Shown here: one piece after another, positions 27,780-37,437 of the stretch
Layout of the letters: each line of letters starts with the position of its first letter
How positions within the stretch are numbered: position 1 is the stretch's first letter
NCBI GenBank assembly: GCA_963738375.1
Contig: CAVTWL010000004.1
Coordinates: 1,612,001 to 1,676,000, forward strand
Source of the DNA: Bog-159 sp963738375
GTDB taxonomy: Bacteria; Acidobacteriota; Terriglobia; Bryobacterales; Bryobacteraceae
Length of the DNA stretch: 64,000 bases
Direction: 5' to 3'
Translations under genes and position numbers: made by a program
Notes under the pieces: generated by a model
Seen by the model: the letters and a program-made list of their open reading frames with translations, nothing else
What the model was told of the DNA's origin: nothing
Databases searched by the model: none

Positions 27780-29466
27780 ATGAAATCCAATAGACGTCGT
27801 TTCATGCAGGCCATCGGCACTAGCTCCGCCGGCATCGCCCTCGGTAACGCCGCACTCGCGTCGCCCGCAAAACTTGGGCAGACCAAGTCCCAGGACGGCC
27901 AAATCCTCTTCATCGGCGAGAATATCGCCGTCGCCAACACTCAATACGGAAAGGTCCGCGGCTACGTGCTCCGCGGCATCAATTACTTCCTCGGCATCCC
28001 CTATGGCGCCGATACTTCCGGAGCCAATCGCTTCATGCCCCCGCGAAAGCCCGACGCTCTGGGCCGATGTCTATCCCGCCATCTGGTGGGGAAATTCCGC
28101 GCCGCAAAACATGGACAACCGCTATGCGAACAAGTACGCCTCATTCCGCGACCACTGGAATTACGACGACGTGAGCGAAGATTGCCTGCGCATCAACGTA
28201 TTCACGCCCGCCATCAACGACGGCAAAAAGCGCCCCGTGCTGTTCTGGATTCACGGCGGCGGATTCACCGCCGGCAACGGCATTGAACAGGATGGCTACA
28301 ACGGCGAGAACTTCGCCCGGCTCGGTGATGTCGTTTTCTGCTCCATCAACCATCGCCTCGGTCCCTTGGGCTTCTGCAATCTTGCCGGCGTCGGTGGCGA
28401 AAAATTCGCGGCTTCCGGAAATGTCGGCATGCTCGATATCGTCGCCTCCCTCGAATGGGTTCGCGACAACATCGCCAACTTCGGCGGCGACCCCGGCAAC
28501 GTCACCATCATGGGTCAATCCGGCGGCGGAGCCAAAGTATGTACCCTCACCGCCATGCCCTCCGCGCAAGGCCTTTTCCATAAAGCCGTCGTGCTCAGCG
28601 GCGCCTCCCGCCGCTCCGGTGACAGGGCTTACTCGGAAAGACTCGGCACCGAAGTCGTCAAGCAAGCCGGCTTTTCCGCCAACGATCTGGACAAGCTGCA
28701 GGCCATGCCCTGGAAAGAGTTCGATGCCATGGCCACCAAGGCCCAGCAGGCTCTCGCCAAAGAGCCGGGTCCCGGCGCTCCCATGATGCGCGGCTTCAGC
28801 CCCGTTGTCGACGGCCAGATTCTGCCGCAGCATCCTTACGATCCCACCGCCGCCCCCACCGCCGCCCAGGTGCCCATGATCATCAGTTCCGTCGAGAACG
28901 AGCAGTCCATCAGTTGGGCCGATGCCTCCATGGAATCCATCACCATCCAGCAAGCCGTCGAGCGGCTGAAAACGCGCGCCGGTTTCGGCGGAGGCTTCGG
29001 GGACAAAGCACAGCAAGTGGTCGACGCTTACGTCAAAGCCTTCCCCGGCAAGAAGCCGGTGGAGATCTGGTCGCTCGTCAGCAGCAATCGCCAAAGCGTG
29101 GTCGATCTCGCCAACGTGAAATCCGAGCAGCCCGCCGCCGTCTACGTTAATTGGTTCACCTGGCAGCCGCCGCTGTTCGACAATCGCCTGCGCGCCTTCC
29201 ATTGCGTCGATATCAGTTTCTGGTTTTACAACACCGATCTGATGTATACCCACACCGGCGGCGGTCCCCGCCCTCGCGCTTTGTCGGCCAAGATGGCGGG
29301 CGCTCTGCTCCAGTTCATGAAAACCGGGAATCCCAACGGCGCCGGCCTTCCCAACTGGACCAAGTACTCCACCGCCAAGGGCGAGACCATGGTCTTCGAC
29401 GATGTCTGCCAGATCAAAAACGATCCCGATCGTGAGGCCCGCAAAGCGCTCCCCGTGCGCGCCTGA
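27780..29466 (+). CDS. Tat-exported type B carboxylesterase (one frameshift)
   Basis: About 562 codons. The start at 27780 begins with a Tat signal (NRRRFMQAIGTSSAGIALGN). The alpha/beta-hydrolase features of the carboxylesterase B family are all present: the oxyanion segment (VLFWIHGGGFTAGNG), the nucleophile elbow GQSGGG in VTIMGQSGGGAKVCTL, and the catalytic-His region near HTGGGPRPRALS, although the exact His is uncertain. The frame changes near 28050: one frame ends at NRFMPPRKP and the next resumes LWADVYPAIWWGNSAPQ one base away. A single indel explains it. The product would be a periplasmic or surface esterase acting on carboxylic esters. Confidence 0.85.
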
Positions 29467-30636
29467 TCGCCACCCGTCACCTGCGCGGTTCAATTGATGC
29501 GGCACGCCGCCGTTGATGCGTACTGCGCGTGATTGGCGACCAATCTCGTCACGCGAGGCTCTCTGAAAAACTGCGTGATTTCCACGTCCGTCCCATGCGG
29601 ATGAACGCCTGCGTCTCTTGGCGCGCTATCTCCGGCAGCGCCTCCGCGCGAGCACCCTATCTGTTAGCGATCATCCGAAAGCGCAGTTTTTTGGAGTTCG
29701 TCCGGACTGGGGTTGTCGATGACACTGCGCAACTTGAGGCGTAGGTTCTTTGGTGGCCCTGTAAAACAGGGACGGAACAGGAAGGCAAGAAGGCAAGCGA
29801 TCCAGGCAACCAACAGATTCGATTATTCGATTGGCTTAAATGAAGTTATTCGTCCGCGCGATGAGCAATGCGAGGCGGGCGGCAACTGTACCTGCAACCC
29901 GTCCAGCGCACCATCCGCACTGAGCGCGCCGCCGGCATGCAGGTATACCCATTGTCCGCCGTGCTTCCGCCAGCCCAGATGGCGAAGATCCGTTCCGCAT
30001 GGCCCGAGACTTGGCCGTCCGATCGGCAACGATTCTCTTCGTTGTCTTCCGGGATGGGCGATGGGCCAAACCGTGTACCTGCGCAGGCTCCGGCTTGGTT
30101 AACGCTGCTGTTACGACGCCGTGCTTCTTGCGGAGATGCTTTTGCAAGCGGTCAGCCGGAACTGGACTCGGGCACTTGGGACACTGGACAAGGCCGGGGC
30201 TTGCACACGCGCCTGGTACAGGGCGCTTGGACCGAACGGATGGTGGTTGCTTCACTCGTAGCGACGAGGGGTAAAGCAAAATGTCGGTGGGGCGCCGCTG
30301 CTTTCTCGAACTCTTCCGTTTGGGGATCTTTGGCCTCGGTGTCTTGAAGGGAGGCACGTCCGCTCGTTCAAGAGCGGCAGTTCGCGTTCCAAATGCCGTA
30401 TGAGTAAAAAGTGTGCGCCGAACTTGTGCCTCAATGCTCGCCGGACGATGGCGCCGAGGAGCGGCGCGAATTTGGAGTGGAAGCCGAGATCGGAGGACGC
30501 CGGCTGGCCTTCGTGGTAGCGGCGGCAGAGTTCGGCCGGATGGGGTGGGTATTGAGGCCGGCTGGGGCCTCAAGCCATCGTCTACTCGGGGCAATAACAG
30601 CATGCACGCGCCGCCATCCAGTCTTTATCGAGGCGG
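29467..30636. other. About 1.2 kb without a confident gene
   Basis: No frame in this stretch matches a family I know except a doubtful zinc-finger frame on the minus strand, listed separately. Short frames on both strands overlap each other and have no ribosome-binding sites. It is probably intergenic debris at the edge of the integrated region. Confidence 0.35.
29836..30603 (-). CDS. Doubtful basic ORF with one C2H2-like zinc-finger motif
   Basis: A 255-codon open frame rich in Arg and Pro. The only structured feature is LVQCPKCPSPVPADRLQKHL followed by RKKHG, which fits C-x2-C-x11-H-x4-H. The rest looks like high-GC background coding. It may be a real C-terminal zinc-finger peptide of a decayed gene, or chance. 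Confidence 0.22.
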   Translation of the reverse strand: MLLLPRVDDGLRPQPASIPTPSGRTLPPLPRRPAGVLRSRLPLQIRAAPRRHRPASIEAQVRRTLFTHTAFGTRTAALERADVPPFKTPRPKIPKRKSSRKQRRPTDILLYPSSLRVKQPPSVRSKRPVPGACASPGLVQCPKCPSPVPADRLQKHLRKKHGVVTAALTKPEPAQVHGLAHRPSRKTTKRIVADRTAKSRAMRNGSSPSGLAEARRTMGIPACRRRAQCGWCAGRVAGTVAARLALLIARTNNFI

Positions 30637-31400
30637 TGATGTCCGCCAGCGGCAACGTTTCGCCGATGTCGGCGGTGGTTACGGTGACCACTCCCAACCT
30701 GCCGAATCCGCCATCCACCGTGAGTGTGACACCCACGTCCGGCACGGGGATGTCTTTGAGTTGGTCGGGCGCTAACGGGACGCTGGCTATCGGCAATTAT
30801 TTCATTTACCGCGGCGCATCCAGCACGGGCTTGGTGCAGATCGGCGCCAGCACGACCACCCAGTTCCTGGATCAATCGCTGCTGGCGGGCGCCATGTATT
30901 ATTACGCCATCGCGGCGGCGGATACCGCCGGAGACGTTTCGCCGCTATCGGCTGTTGTGTCCGCGGCGACGTACCCGCTACCCGCCGCGCCTGCGGGCGT
31001 CACCGCTACGGCGAAGTCCGCCACGCAAATCAGCGTAAACTGGAGCGCCTCGTCAAGCGGACTGGCAATCGCTCGCTATTATGTTTTGCGCGGCTCGACG
31101 GCAGGCAGTTTGACGCAGGTCGCCATCGTGAACGGGACCAGCTATCAGGACACAGCGGTGAACCCGGGATCGACTTACTACTATGCGATCAACGCGGTGG
31201 ACACGGCCAACGACGTTTCTACGCTTTCCGCAGCCGCGCAAGCCACGACGTATGTCGCGCCCGAGCCTCCTACGGGCGAAGCGGCGGCAGCCAATTCGGA
31301 CGCAGCCATCTCGTTGACTTGGACGGCCCGGGCTACGCCCGCGGGAGGACTTCCAGTCGCGCGCTTCAACATTTACCAGGGCAGTTCCGCCAGCGGTTCC
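30637..31400 (+). pseudogene. Fragment of a fibronectin type III repeat protein
   Basis: Nearly three fibronectin-III domains in tandem can be read: PPSTVSVTPTSGTGMSLSWS ending YYYAIAAADTAGDVSPLS; PAGVTATAKSATQISVNWSA ending YYYAINAVDTANDVSTLS; and a third cut off at VARFNIYQGSSASGS. Homology begins in mid-domain (ASGNVSPMSAVV) without a start codon of its own and ends in mid-domain. Both ends are therefore missing. It probably belonged to a secreted, substrate-binding protein. Confidence 0.6.
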
Positions 31401-31532
31401 ATTTTCGCGGATCGCCCATGATGCCGACCGATGCGATCCATATGGCCGACATGATGATCGATGCCGGAGAGCTTGGCAGGTGGACGTGCGCACACCTTGA
31501 ACATCTCATGTAGATTTGGTATCCTCTTCGGC

Positions 31533-31682
31533 ATGTTCGGAAAGCGCAAGCGGATAGTGTACGACGACGGGTACATTGAGGAACTGCCATCTTTTCTTGA
31601 GCGTCATTGGCTATACTTCCTCGCTTTTACCCCACTCATCGCGATGCTCATCCCCGACCGCTGGTGGTACTTTTTGCCCTGA
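31533..31682 (+). CDS. Possible small membrane protein
   Basis: 49 aa from the ATG at 31533: a basic head (MFGKRKRIVYDDGYIEELPS) and one hydrophobic segment (WLYFLAFTPLIAMLIPDRWW). It is plausible as a small inner-membrane protein. The ribosome-binding site is weak. It lies between the FN3 fragment and the integrase-module genes. Confidence 0.4.
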   Translation: MFGKRKRIVYDDGYIEELPSFLERHWLYFLAFTPLIAMLIPDRWWYFLP

Positions 31683-31775
31683 TCCCCACCTGTGCATAAG
31701 CACGCCCTCGACACTCCTGCAACTTTTCTTTAAACTAAATTTGCAAGTCAGCATCTGGTGACGCAGATGGTGGAC

Positions 31776-31814
31776 AAAAATCCCGCTCGCGTCACTGAGC
31801 GGGATTTTTGTTTT
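31776..31814 (+). terminator. Rho-independent terminator (bidirectional)
   Basis: A perfect 13-bp inverted repeat, AAAAATCCCGCTC / GAGCGGGATTTTT, around an 8-nt loop, followed by further T residues. The A-run before and T-run after make it usable in both directions. It separates the small membrane-protein gene from the replication-like gene. Confidence 0.85.
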
Positions 31815-31897
31815 GATGATCGAATCGTGCAGGGTACAAACATCCGTGGGATATACATGGGTTGCCGGATAACCTGCACGGCTCGGTTATTAAATTC

Positions 31898-32585
31898 ATG
31901 GCGCCAAGCGAAAGAGATTTTAAGGGTATATGGATTCCGCGCGACGTGTGGTTATCCACGAAACTTTCCATCCAGGAGAAGGTCTTTTTGGTTGAGATCG
32001 ATTCACTCGACCGGGGCGACCGGGGATGCTACGCCGGCAACAAATATTTCTCGACGTTCTTCGGCCTCTCGGAAGATCGGTGTAGCGATGTCATAGCATC
32101 GCTCAAGCGGAAGAACATGATCGACGTTTTTGTAGACCGATCTTCAGGGAAATCCGTCCGGAAAATAACCTCATTGATGCTCATACCCACTCGGCGAAAA
32201 GGCGGAGTGGTGGGGGGCGAAAAGGCGGAGTGGCCACTCGGCGAAAAGGCGGAGCAGAATAATACAGAAGAGAATAATACAGTTAGTAAGAGCGGGGGTG
32301 ACGAAATCAGGGAAATCTTGGATCTCTTCAAAGACCTGAATCCATCCTACGAGATCCTTTTCCGGAACAAGACCGAACGGGCGGCGGTGGATCGTCTCCT
32401 GAAAAAAGATGGGCCGCGACCAACTCGCCGCAACAATCCAGTATGCCGCGGTTGCGAACAAGATGCCGTACGCGCCGACGATCACGACACCATACCAGCT
32501 TGAGAGGAAACTTGGCGACCTGATGGCGTTCTACGAAAAACAGAAATCAAAGGCCGGAGGAAACAATGTTGCCTTTATAACATGA
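31898..32585 (+). CDS. Phage-like helix-turn-helix replication protein (one frameshift)
   Basis: The start at 31898 (MAPSERDFKGIWIPRDVWLS) leads into a winged-helix domain typical of phage and plasmid replication-initiation proteins (LSIQEKVFLVEIDSLDRGDR, then CYAGNKYFSTFFGLSEDRCS). A Gly/Lys-rich linker and a C-terminal domain follow. The frame breaks in an A6 run near 32402-32407. After removing one base it continues MGRDQLAATIQYAAVANKMP and ends KAGGNNVAFIT with a TGA overlapping the ATG of the next gene. The homopolymer location makes a sequencing error likely. It belongs to the integrated element left of tRNA-Ser. Confidence 0.6.
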
Positions 32586-32917
32586 TCTACAAAATTGTCA
32601 TGATGAGCGGCCAGGAGATACCGCTTGCGAACGAAGACGAGGTGAGTCAGATTGTCGCAGCGGCCAACAAAGGGGCCAAGCTGATCGTCACTAAGTATGG
32701 CGTCGTGAACGCTGCGAGTATCGATAGCATCATCCCGTTCAAGGAAAAGATGCAGGATGTGCGGGAACTGATCAAATACGGCAGGGCGCCAGAATCAGCC
32801 GAGTGGGAGGTTCTTGGAGAAAGCCCATTTGCCAAATCGCTTTCTGTGAGAGCAGAAATTCAACCCCGTTTCAGCTGGCGGCCATCCGATACCCATCCAG
32901 ACAAATCTGCCAAATAA
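32582..32917 (+). CDS. Small protein of the integrated element
   Basis: 111 aa: MIYKIVMMSGQEIPLANEDE, then VSQIVAAANKGAKLIVTKYG. It is a compact alpha/beta-like sequence without a known family. Its ATG overlaps the TGA of the corrected upstream gene (ATGA), so it is in the same operon. Small genes of this kind are common beside replication genes of phages and integrative elements. Confidence 0.55.
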   Translation: MIYKIVMMSGQEIPLANEDEVSQIVAAANKGAKLIVTKYGVVNAASIDSIIPFKEKMQDVRELIKYGRAPESAEWEVLGESPFAKSLSVRAEIQPRFSWRPSDTHPDKSAK

Positions 32918-32954
32918 AAACTTTGAATCATAATCGGTTTTCCAGAGCTGAATT

Positions 32955-33494
32955 TTACCGTTTTTGCTTTGCCATCTCGGATTTCGGCTTTCCAAACGCG
33001 AATCGATATTTGCCTGGGGTCGGCTTACTCATTACAATTTCGAGCCTGACGGCAGGTCCAGAAACCTGAGGCTGCGTCAAATCGACCTTTAAGTGATTAG
33101 CAACCGCTCCCAATAATTCGGTGGCGGCTTCTCGTGTCCACGTAAAGTCGGGCAAGCTCCTTGACTCCTGGGTAATGTACCGGAATCCCTGGGATCTGTT
33201 TCCACTCTCTAATAGGCTCACAAGGCTCCTGATCTGAGATGGATCGTCTACACCGACCCGCAGCCCTTCGTCGTAGCATGCGTCATAAAGGTTCGTAAGA
33301 CCGTGGCCGAGGCATTTCGGTGCATCAACTGAAAACAAGAACGCCTTAAGTGCCAGTTCAACGGTGTGGAAATACAGAAAATAAACAGGGTGACGCAACT
33401 TGTCCCGTTGGTCGAAAAGCTGCTCGGCGGCCGAGTGATATTGTCGTGCGAAGCTTAAGTGAGCCAATGCTGTTTTGCTCTTTGCTTTCGACAT
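32955..33494 (-). CDS. HEPN-like protein
   Basis: 179 aa, all-helical. The first helix pair (FARQYHSAAEQLFDQRDKLR, HPVYFLYFHTVELALKAFLF) and the following LGHGLTNLYDAC resemble HEPN-type four-helix bundles. HEPN domains serve as RNases or binding partners in toxin-antitoxin and defence modules; the R-x4-6-H catalytic motif is not clearly present here. The start is 8 bp after the integrase stop, so it is probably co-transcribed with the integrase. A role in element maintenance is an inference. Confidence 0.55.
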   Translation of the reverse strand: MSKAKSKTALAHLSFARQYHSAAEQLFDQRDKLRHPVYFLYFHTVELALKAFLFSVDAPKCLGHGLTNLYDACYDEGLRVGVDDPSQIRSLVSLLESGNRSQGFRYITQESRSLPDFTWTREAATELLGAVANHLKVDLTQPQVSGPAVRLEIVMSKPTPGKYRFAFGKPKSEMAKQKR

Positions 33495-33501
33495 TTATCA
33501 G

Positions 33502-34587
33502 TTACCATGCCCTTCGGACTGCAAGTTCCATTTCGTTCTGCCGCGCCTGGACCCACGGCGAATAATGTTTTTCACAAACCTTGATCGTGTTTCCGAGGAG
33601 TGCCGCGACCGTTTCAAGCGGAACACCTTTCACCAGCAGGCGAACTGAGAAGGTATCGCGTAGCATATGGGAGTGCGCGGCCGGCAGACCGGCCAGCACA
33701 AAAACTTTCTTCAGCCGCTCTTCCCATTCCGTCGTCCAGGTCTTCACCTTCCCTGCCCCGGTGGTGAAATAAAAATTGCCAGGGCCGCAATCTTCCAGGG
33801 CGACCAAGACTTCATCGGGAAGCGGAACCCAGACCGCAACGTTCGTTTTATGCGTGCGGATGAAAAGCTTGCCGCCCTTCACCCGATCACGTTTCAGGAA
33901 GACGCAATCCGAGATCCGGATGCCGGCGTAGAGCATGACGAGAATAAACGCCTTGATCTTCCGCTTCATGAGTTCGGAGCTGAAGGGGTGAACTTCTAGG
34001 TACTTTTCGTCGAGTGCCTGAAAAACCCTTAGGATCTCCTCGTCGGTGAACGGCATCGTGGGCTTCTGCTTCACGACCGGAGCTTTGATCGCCTCGGCAG
34101 GGCTCTTTTCCATCCACCCCGAGGCGACGCAGAATTTGAAAAAAGCCTTAATGGTTTCAAGACGCTTTTGCATCGTGAGGGCGGAGATCTTCCAGGACTC
34201 GCGCAAGGTCCGGATATCGTTAACGGTAACCGCCCGCATGGTCTTGGTGGCCAGCGGCTCCAGGGACTTCACCACTTGACGATATTTGAGGATCGATCCC
34301 TCGCGCAGGTGGCGGCTCTCCGCGTCAGCCAGGAAGCGTTTACAGGCCGCAGCCACCGTCAGGGTTTCACCGGGCTTGTTGACTTCCCATTCGCGTACGA
34401 GCTTATTGGCAGCTTCCCAGTCCCGGAGATCTAGCGATCGCCGGATCTTCTGCCCATGAACAACGCCTTCAGCCCAGATCGGACACCGGCAGCTTCGTTT
34501 CCTGCGCGAGGTGAATTTGCAATCGGTTTGATGTCGCCTGAAGAGAGCGATCAGGAATCGAGGATAACACGTATAGCACACGCGCAT
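33502..34587 (-). CDS. Tyrosine recombinase / integrase
   Basis: 361 aa. An N-terminal Cys-rich segment precedes a SAM-like core-binding domain (LTVAAACKRFLADAESRHLR, residues about 75-165) and the catalytic domain. The catalytic set is Arg in LYAGIRISDCVFL, Lys in RTHKTNVAVW (probable), His-x-x-Arg in SHMLRDTFS, and Tyr in KVCEKHYSPW. The His/Trp position before the Tyr reads LLGNTIK, with Asn. The gene starts 41 bp beyond the 3' end of tRNA-Ser and points away from it, the standard place for an integrase that uses a tRNA gene as attachment site. Confidence 0.9.
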   Translation of the reverse strand: MRVCYTCYPRFLIALFRRHQTDCKFTSRRKRSCRCPIWAEGVVHGQKIRRSLDLRDWEAANKLVREWEVNKPGETLTVAAACKRFLADAESRHLREGSILKYRQVVKSLEPLATKTMRAVTVNDIRTLRESWKISALTMQKRLETIKAFFKFCVASGWMEKSPAEAIKAPVVKQKPTMPFTDEEILRVFQALDEKYLEVHPFSSELMKRKIKAFILVMLYAGIRISDCVFLKRDRVKGGKLFIRTHKTNVAVWVPLPDEVLVALEDCGPGNFYFTTGAGKVKTWTTEWEERLKKVFVLAGLPAAHSHMLRDTFSVRLLVKGVPLETVAALLGNTIKVCEKHYSPWVQARQNEMELAVRRAW

Positions 34588-34628
34588 CCTGCGTATAATG
34601 TAAATTGTTTAAAACAAATTACTTAGCA

Positions 34629-34718
34629 TGGCGGAGGAAGAGGGATTCGAACCCCCGTGCGAGTTACCCCGCAAACGGTTTTCAAGACCGCCGGTTTCAA
34701 CCACTCACCCATTCCTCC
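34629..34718 (-). tRNA. tRNA-Ser (anticodon TGA)
   Basis: The 90-nt minus-strand sequence folds as a class II tRNA: acceptor stem GGAGGAA/TTCCTCC, discriminator G and encoded CCA, anticodon loop CTTGAAA with anticodon TGA, a long variable arm, and T-loop GGTTCGAATCC. The 5' half also exists as a second copy at 41819-41861. The integrase gene lies next to its 3' end, so this gene is the likely attachment site. Confidence 0.93.
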
Positions 34719-34984
34719 GCCTCCTATCTTACCGAATTTCTGTGGCGGCACGTACCAATGCGTGCCCCTTCCAGGCCCTGTTTCATCGCAAGGAACTGTT
34801 CACCCCGCTCTCCCACTCCCGCACCACCCGCCGCCCAATCTCCGCAAACTCAACGTGCTCCCTGGCGTAGGCCTCGACTTCCGCTGCGGTCTCCTGCATC
34901 CCTTCCGCGACGCGCTCCAGAATCTGCCTGACCTTTGCGGGCGTACACCCCGCCCGTGTCTCCCCAAGCCTCCGCAGTTCCTTC
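34676..34984. repeat. 309-bp direct repeat, left copy
   Basis: It matches 41819-42127 without gaps; I count three mismatches. The repeat starts in the tRNA-Ser anticodon stem (CGGTTTTCAAGACCG), covers the 5' half of the tRNA and the spacer, and ends inside the 3' end of hipA. In this copy the tRNA is complete and hipA is truncated. Period between copies: 7,143 bp. Confidence 0.95.
34783..34984 (-). pseudogene. hipA: Truncated duplicate of the hipA 3' end
   Basis: It encodes the last 66 residues of HipA (KELRRLGETRAGCTPAKVRQ onward), identical to the intact gene at 41926-43152 except for Ile to Val near the end (ESGVNSSLR). The N-terminal kinase part is missing because the repeat begins here. 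It is not functional. Confidence 0.9.
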
Positions 34985-35224
34985 GCGGACGGCCACCGTC
35001 GTGTATCGCAGATAGCATTGCGCAAGCCCCTCCCACCACTCGATCTCAGACTCCGGATGCGTATCTCGCCGGAATCCGTCCATCCATTCATTCATGAATT
35101 GTGAATACACGTCGACGAGCGTTATCCGAAGCCGGTTGATTCTGGACGTCAACGCGGGCGGCAACTGCTCATGCCGGATCGCGCTTTGCTTCAACTGTGA
35201 TATCGGAGTCTTCTTGATTTCCAT
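34985..35224 (-). pseudogene. Last cargo gene, cut off by the repeat
   Basis: An ATG at 35224 opens MEIKKTPISQLKQSAIRHEQ and continues LPPALTSRINRLRITLVDVY and FRRDTHPESEIEWWEGLAQC. This protein-like sequence runs straight into the 309-bp repeat at 34984, where the frame reads hipA DNA in the wrong frame. The gene has therefore lost its C-terminal part at the junction. It starts 14 bp after the stop of the preceding gene, so it was part of the same operon. Family unknown. Confidence 0.5.
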
Positions 35225-35238
35225 AGCGGTACCAAACT

Positions 35239-35811
35239 CTATGCGGGTGCTTTGGTCTGAGACGGCGAACTGATATTGTATTCCGTTAAATCCGGGCCAT
35301 CCTTCGCACCCAATAGGCGCAGGATGAACCTGCCCTGCTTTTTCTGGATGACGATATGCCAGTAGTCGCGATCGTCGGTCTTGGTTACGCTGATAGAACC
35401 GAGCGTTGCGCTGATCACCGGCAACGGCACGAGAAGCGTGGTTTCCGCCGAGGCGCATCCAAAGCAGGTATATGGAGATTGCGCCGTTTCGAGAAATTCG
35501 ACCTGCGCACGGTGAAGGGCGAACCAGAAGTAGGGTATGTCGCCGGATTCCTTGTGCGTTGCTGAGACTGCGCACATGAGGCGAATATGCCCGTCGCCTG
35601 ATTCGTACCGCGTCTGGGAAAGCTTCGAAAGGAGAACACGCAAGTGCTGCTGCGCAAGCTTGATGCAATCACCGTGGAAGGCCGCGGGCTGGCATGTTTT
35701 CTCTGTTATCTGCAGGCGCTTCACAATGGTGATTTCAGGGCGCGGCCAGAGCTGGAATGGCGATCTTGAATAAAGACTTCGCTCTGTCTTCGATTTCGCG
35801 ACGCACCCCAC
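35239..35811 (-). CDS. Probable C-terminal domain of the GmrSD-like protein (or separate gene)
   Basis: From about residue 17 this frame reads FQLWPRPEITIVKRLQ, where LWPRP matches the usual end of DUF1524 domains. A further domain follows: YFWFALHRAQVEFLETAQSP, CFGCASAETTLLVPLPVISA, DYWHIVIQKKQGRFILRLLG. The N-terminus overlaps the DUF1524 block in another frame, so one more base shift would make it the C-terminal extension of that protein, about 710 aa in total. No catalytic motif is visible. If it is separate, its start is unclear. Confidence 0.55.
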   Translation of the reverse strand: MGCVAKSKTERSLYSRSPFQLWPRPEITIVKRLQITEKTCQPAAFHGDCIKLAQQHLRVLLSKLSQTRYESGDGHIRLMCAVSATHKESGDIPYFWFALHRAQVEFLETAQSPYTCFGCASAETTLLVPLPVISATLGSISVTKTDDRDYWHIVIQKKQGRFILRLLGAKDGPDLTEYNISSPSQTKAPA

Positions 35812-37380
35812 TTCTCCGGGTCGCCGAAATGCCGGTTCAGCTCGAAGTGGCTGGTGGAGAAAAGCGTCTTCTTCTCGCTATAGGAGCGATTGCTTAGCTC
35901 GGGGTTGTACCCCGTGAGCGTGATATTTCCAATGGTGTGCAGCCACTCCCCTGGATCTCCGCCGCCTGCGCGCCCAGCATTTCATACCATTCCGGGGTGA
36001 GCGTCTGCGGCATTACGTTTCGATACTTGATTCGGCGAAGCTCACGACCTCGTGATGGCCATACGAGAGTTCGAGACTTCAGCATCACCTGGCACACGCG
36101 GCCATAGATGGGGGAATGCAGCCAGCGGTCCGCGAATTCAGCGTCGGTCGGCCAGCGCCGGTTCTTGTTCTCGCTGGCAAGCGCACCCGATAACCACGCA
36201 GACGGCGTTTCCGTCACCGGCTTCGACTTGCACAGCGCGATGAACACACCGGACAGGGAATTGGAAGGCACTCCCACGATGTTGCGCCGCACGATGAAAG
36301 AAAACAGTACGCCAAGGCCGCAAGGTATCGCAAGTGCGGACTGCCCGTCGGCGTAATCCTCATAAAGCGCGAGGAGAAGAGAGGGTAGACGCTTCCGAAT
36401 GCAGCCACCTGAAGCGGTCGAAATACTGGTTCAGCTCGCCGTGTGGTTCGGCCACCACGCCTGTGATCCGAGCGTACAGGGTGGATAACCTCTCCATGCG
36501 GGTATCAAAATGCGGACGGAGGCGGAATCGGAATCGGTTACCAGCCGCCTGACGGCCGTGTAGACATCACCCTTGCGCACTTCCTGGCCTTCGGCTCCAA
36601 GGAAGTGCCGCATGAATTCGGTCAAGCCCTGCCCGAGCCGGTTCTGCATCGGAAGCCACAATCCGTCATAAACGGCTTGCTGGTCGGAGACGGAAAAACG
36701 CATCAGGAAGTAGTTGCGCACCAGGTCCGACTGCTCAAGGGGAGAGCCCTTGAAGTTGAGGCTTTCAAATATCAGGTAGGGGTCATCGGTATCGCTTAGG
36801 TTGATCATGACGACCATCAGCCGCTTCTCGATGATTTCGAGGATGCGCTTCGGGTCGATCTTCTCGCCCTCGTCGCTTTCGCCTCTCAAACGTTTCTTGA
36901 AATAATCGTAGGCCTTCTTGAACTGCGATTGGCTGAGGGGCCCCCGAAATTCTCTACAAGTGCGGCATATGCGGCTCGGTCGCCCTGTGTTGGCAGAATC
37001 TTGAAGAATTCGGTGCCGTCGCTTCCGTCGTTGGTCAGGTAGAAATGCTGTATGCGACGATGGGCAGCCTGCTGTTCCGGGGTGAGCAGATCGCGGATGG
37101 CGCACATGAGGATGGAAATCGTCGTCAAGCGCTGCTGGCCGTCGATGATCAAGAATTTATTCACGCCCACCGGAACGCTGCGGGCGGGCATGGTGACGAC
37201 GGCGCCCATGAAGTGTGTGGCCTTGTCGTTAGCCTCGTCGGCAGGGTAGAAGGCCATCACGTCTTCCCACAGCGTCCGCCATTGCTTATCGGACCAGGTA
37301 TACGGGCGCTGGAACAGGGGCACCACGTTTTGCTTGAAGCCGCTGTAATAGTTGATAACGAGGGTCGGCGTGGCTTCCAT
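35786..37380 (-). pseudogene. GmrSD-like DUF262/DUF1524 nuclease, frameshifted
   Basis: The N-terminal block (37380-36886) is DUF262: VVPLFQRPYTWSDKQWRTLW, the NTPase-type motif FLIIDGQQRLTTISI and FMGAVVT. It continues in another frame (36950-36500: SQSQFKKAYDYFKKRLRGES, DDPYLIFESLNFKGSPLEQS), then a third frame (36290-36000), ending in the DUF1524 signature HTIGNITLTGYNPELSN at about 35935-35885. The HNH-like motif is broken at 36023 by one missing base: adding one C gives IEHVMPQTL. GmrSD, BrxU and SspE use this fold to restrict phage DNA. Indel errors and decay cannot be separated here. Confidence 0.8.
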
Positions 37381-37437
37381 GGTGTTCTGTTGAGTTTAAC
37401 AGCCGGAAGGCTGCTTAAAGTTTCTCCGGGGCGGGCG

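Noticed and set aside
28141..29505. 454-codon minus-strand frame opposite the carboxylesterase
   Set aside because: The plus-strand frame carries the complete esterase motifs (GQSGGG, HGGGF). The opposite frame has no family features and comes from high GC3.
34783..35091. A separate short gene spanning the left repeat boundary
   Set aside because: Its second half is the copied hipA end and its first half is out-of-frame cargo DNA. The frame is an accident of the junction.
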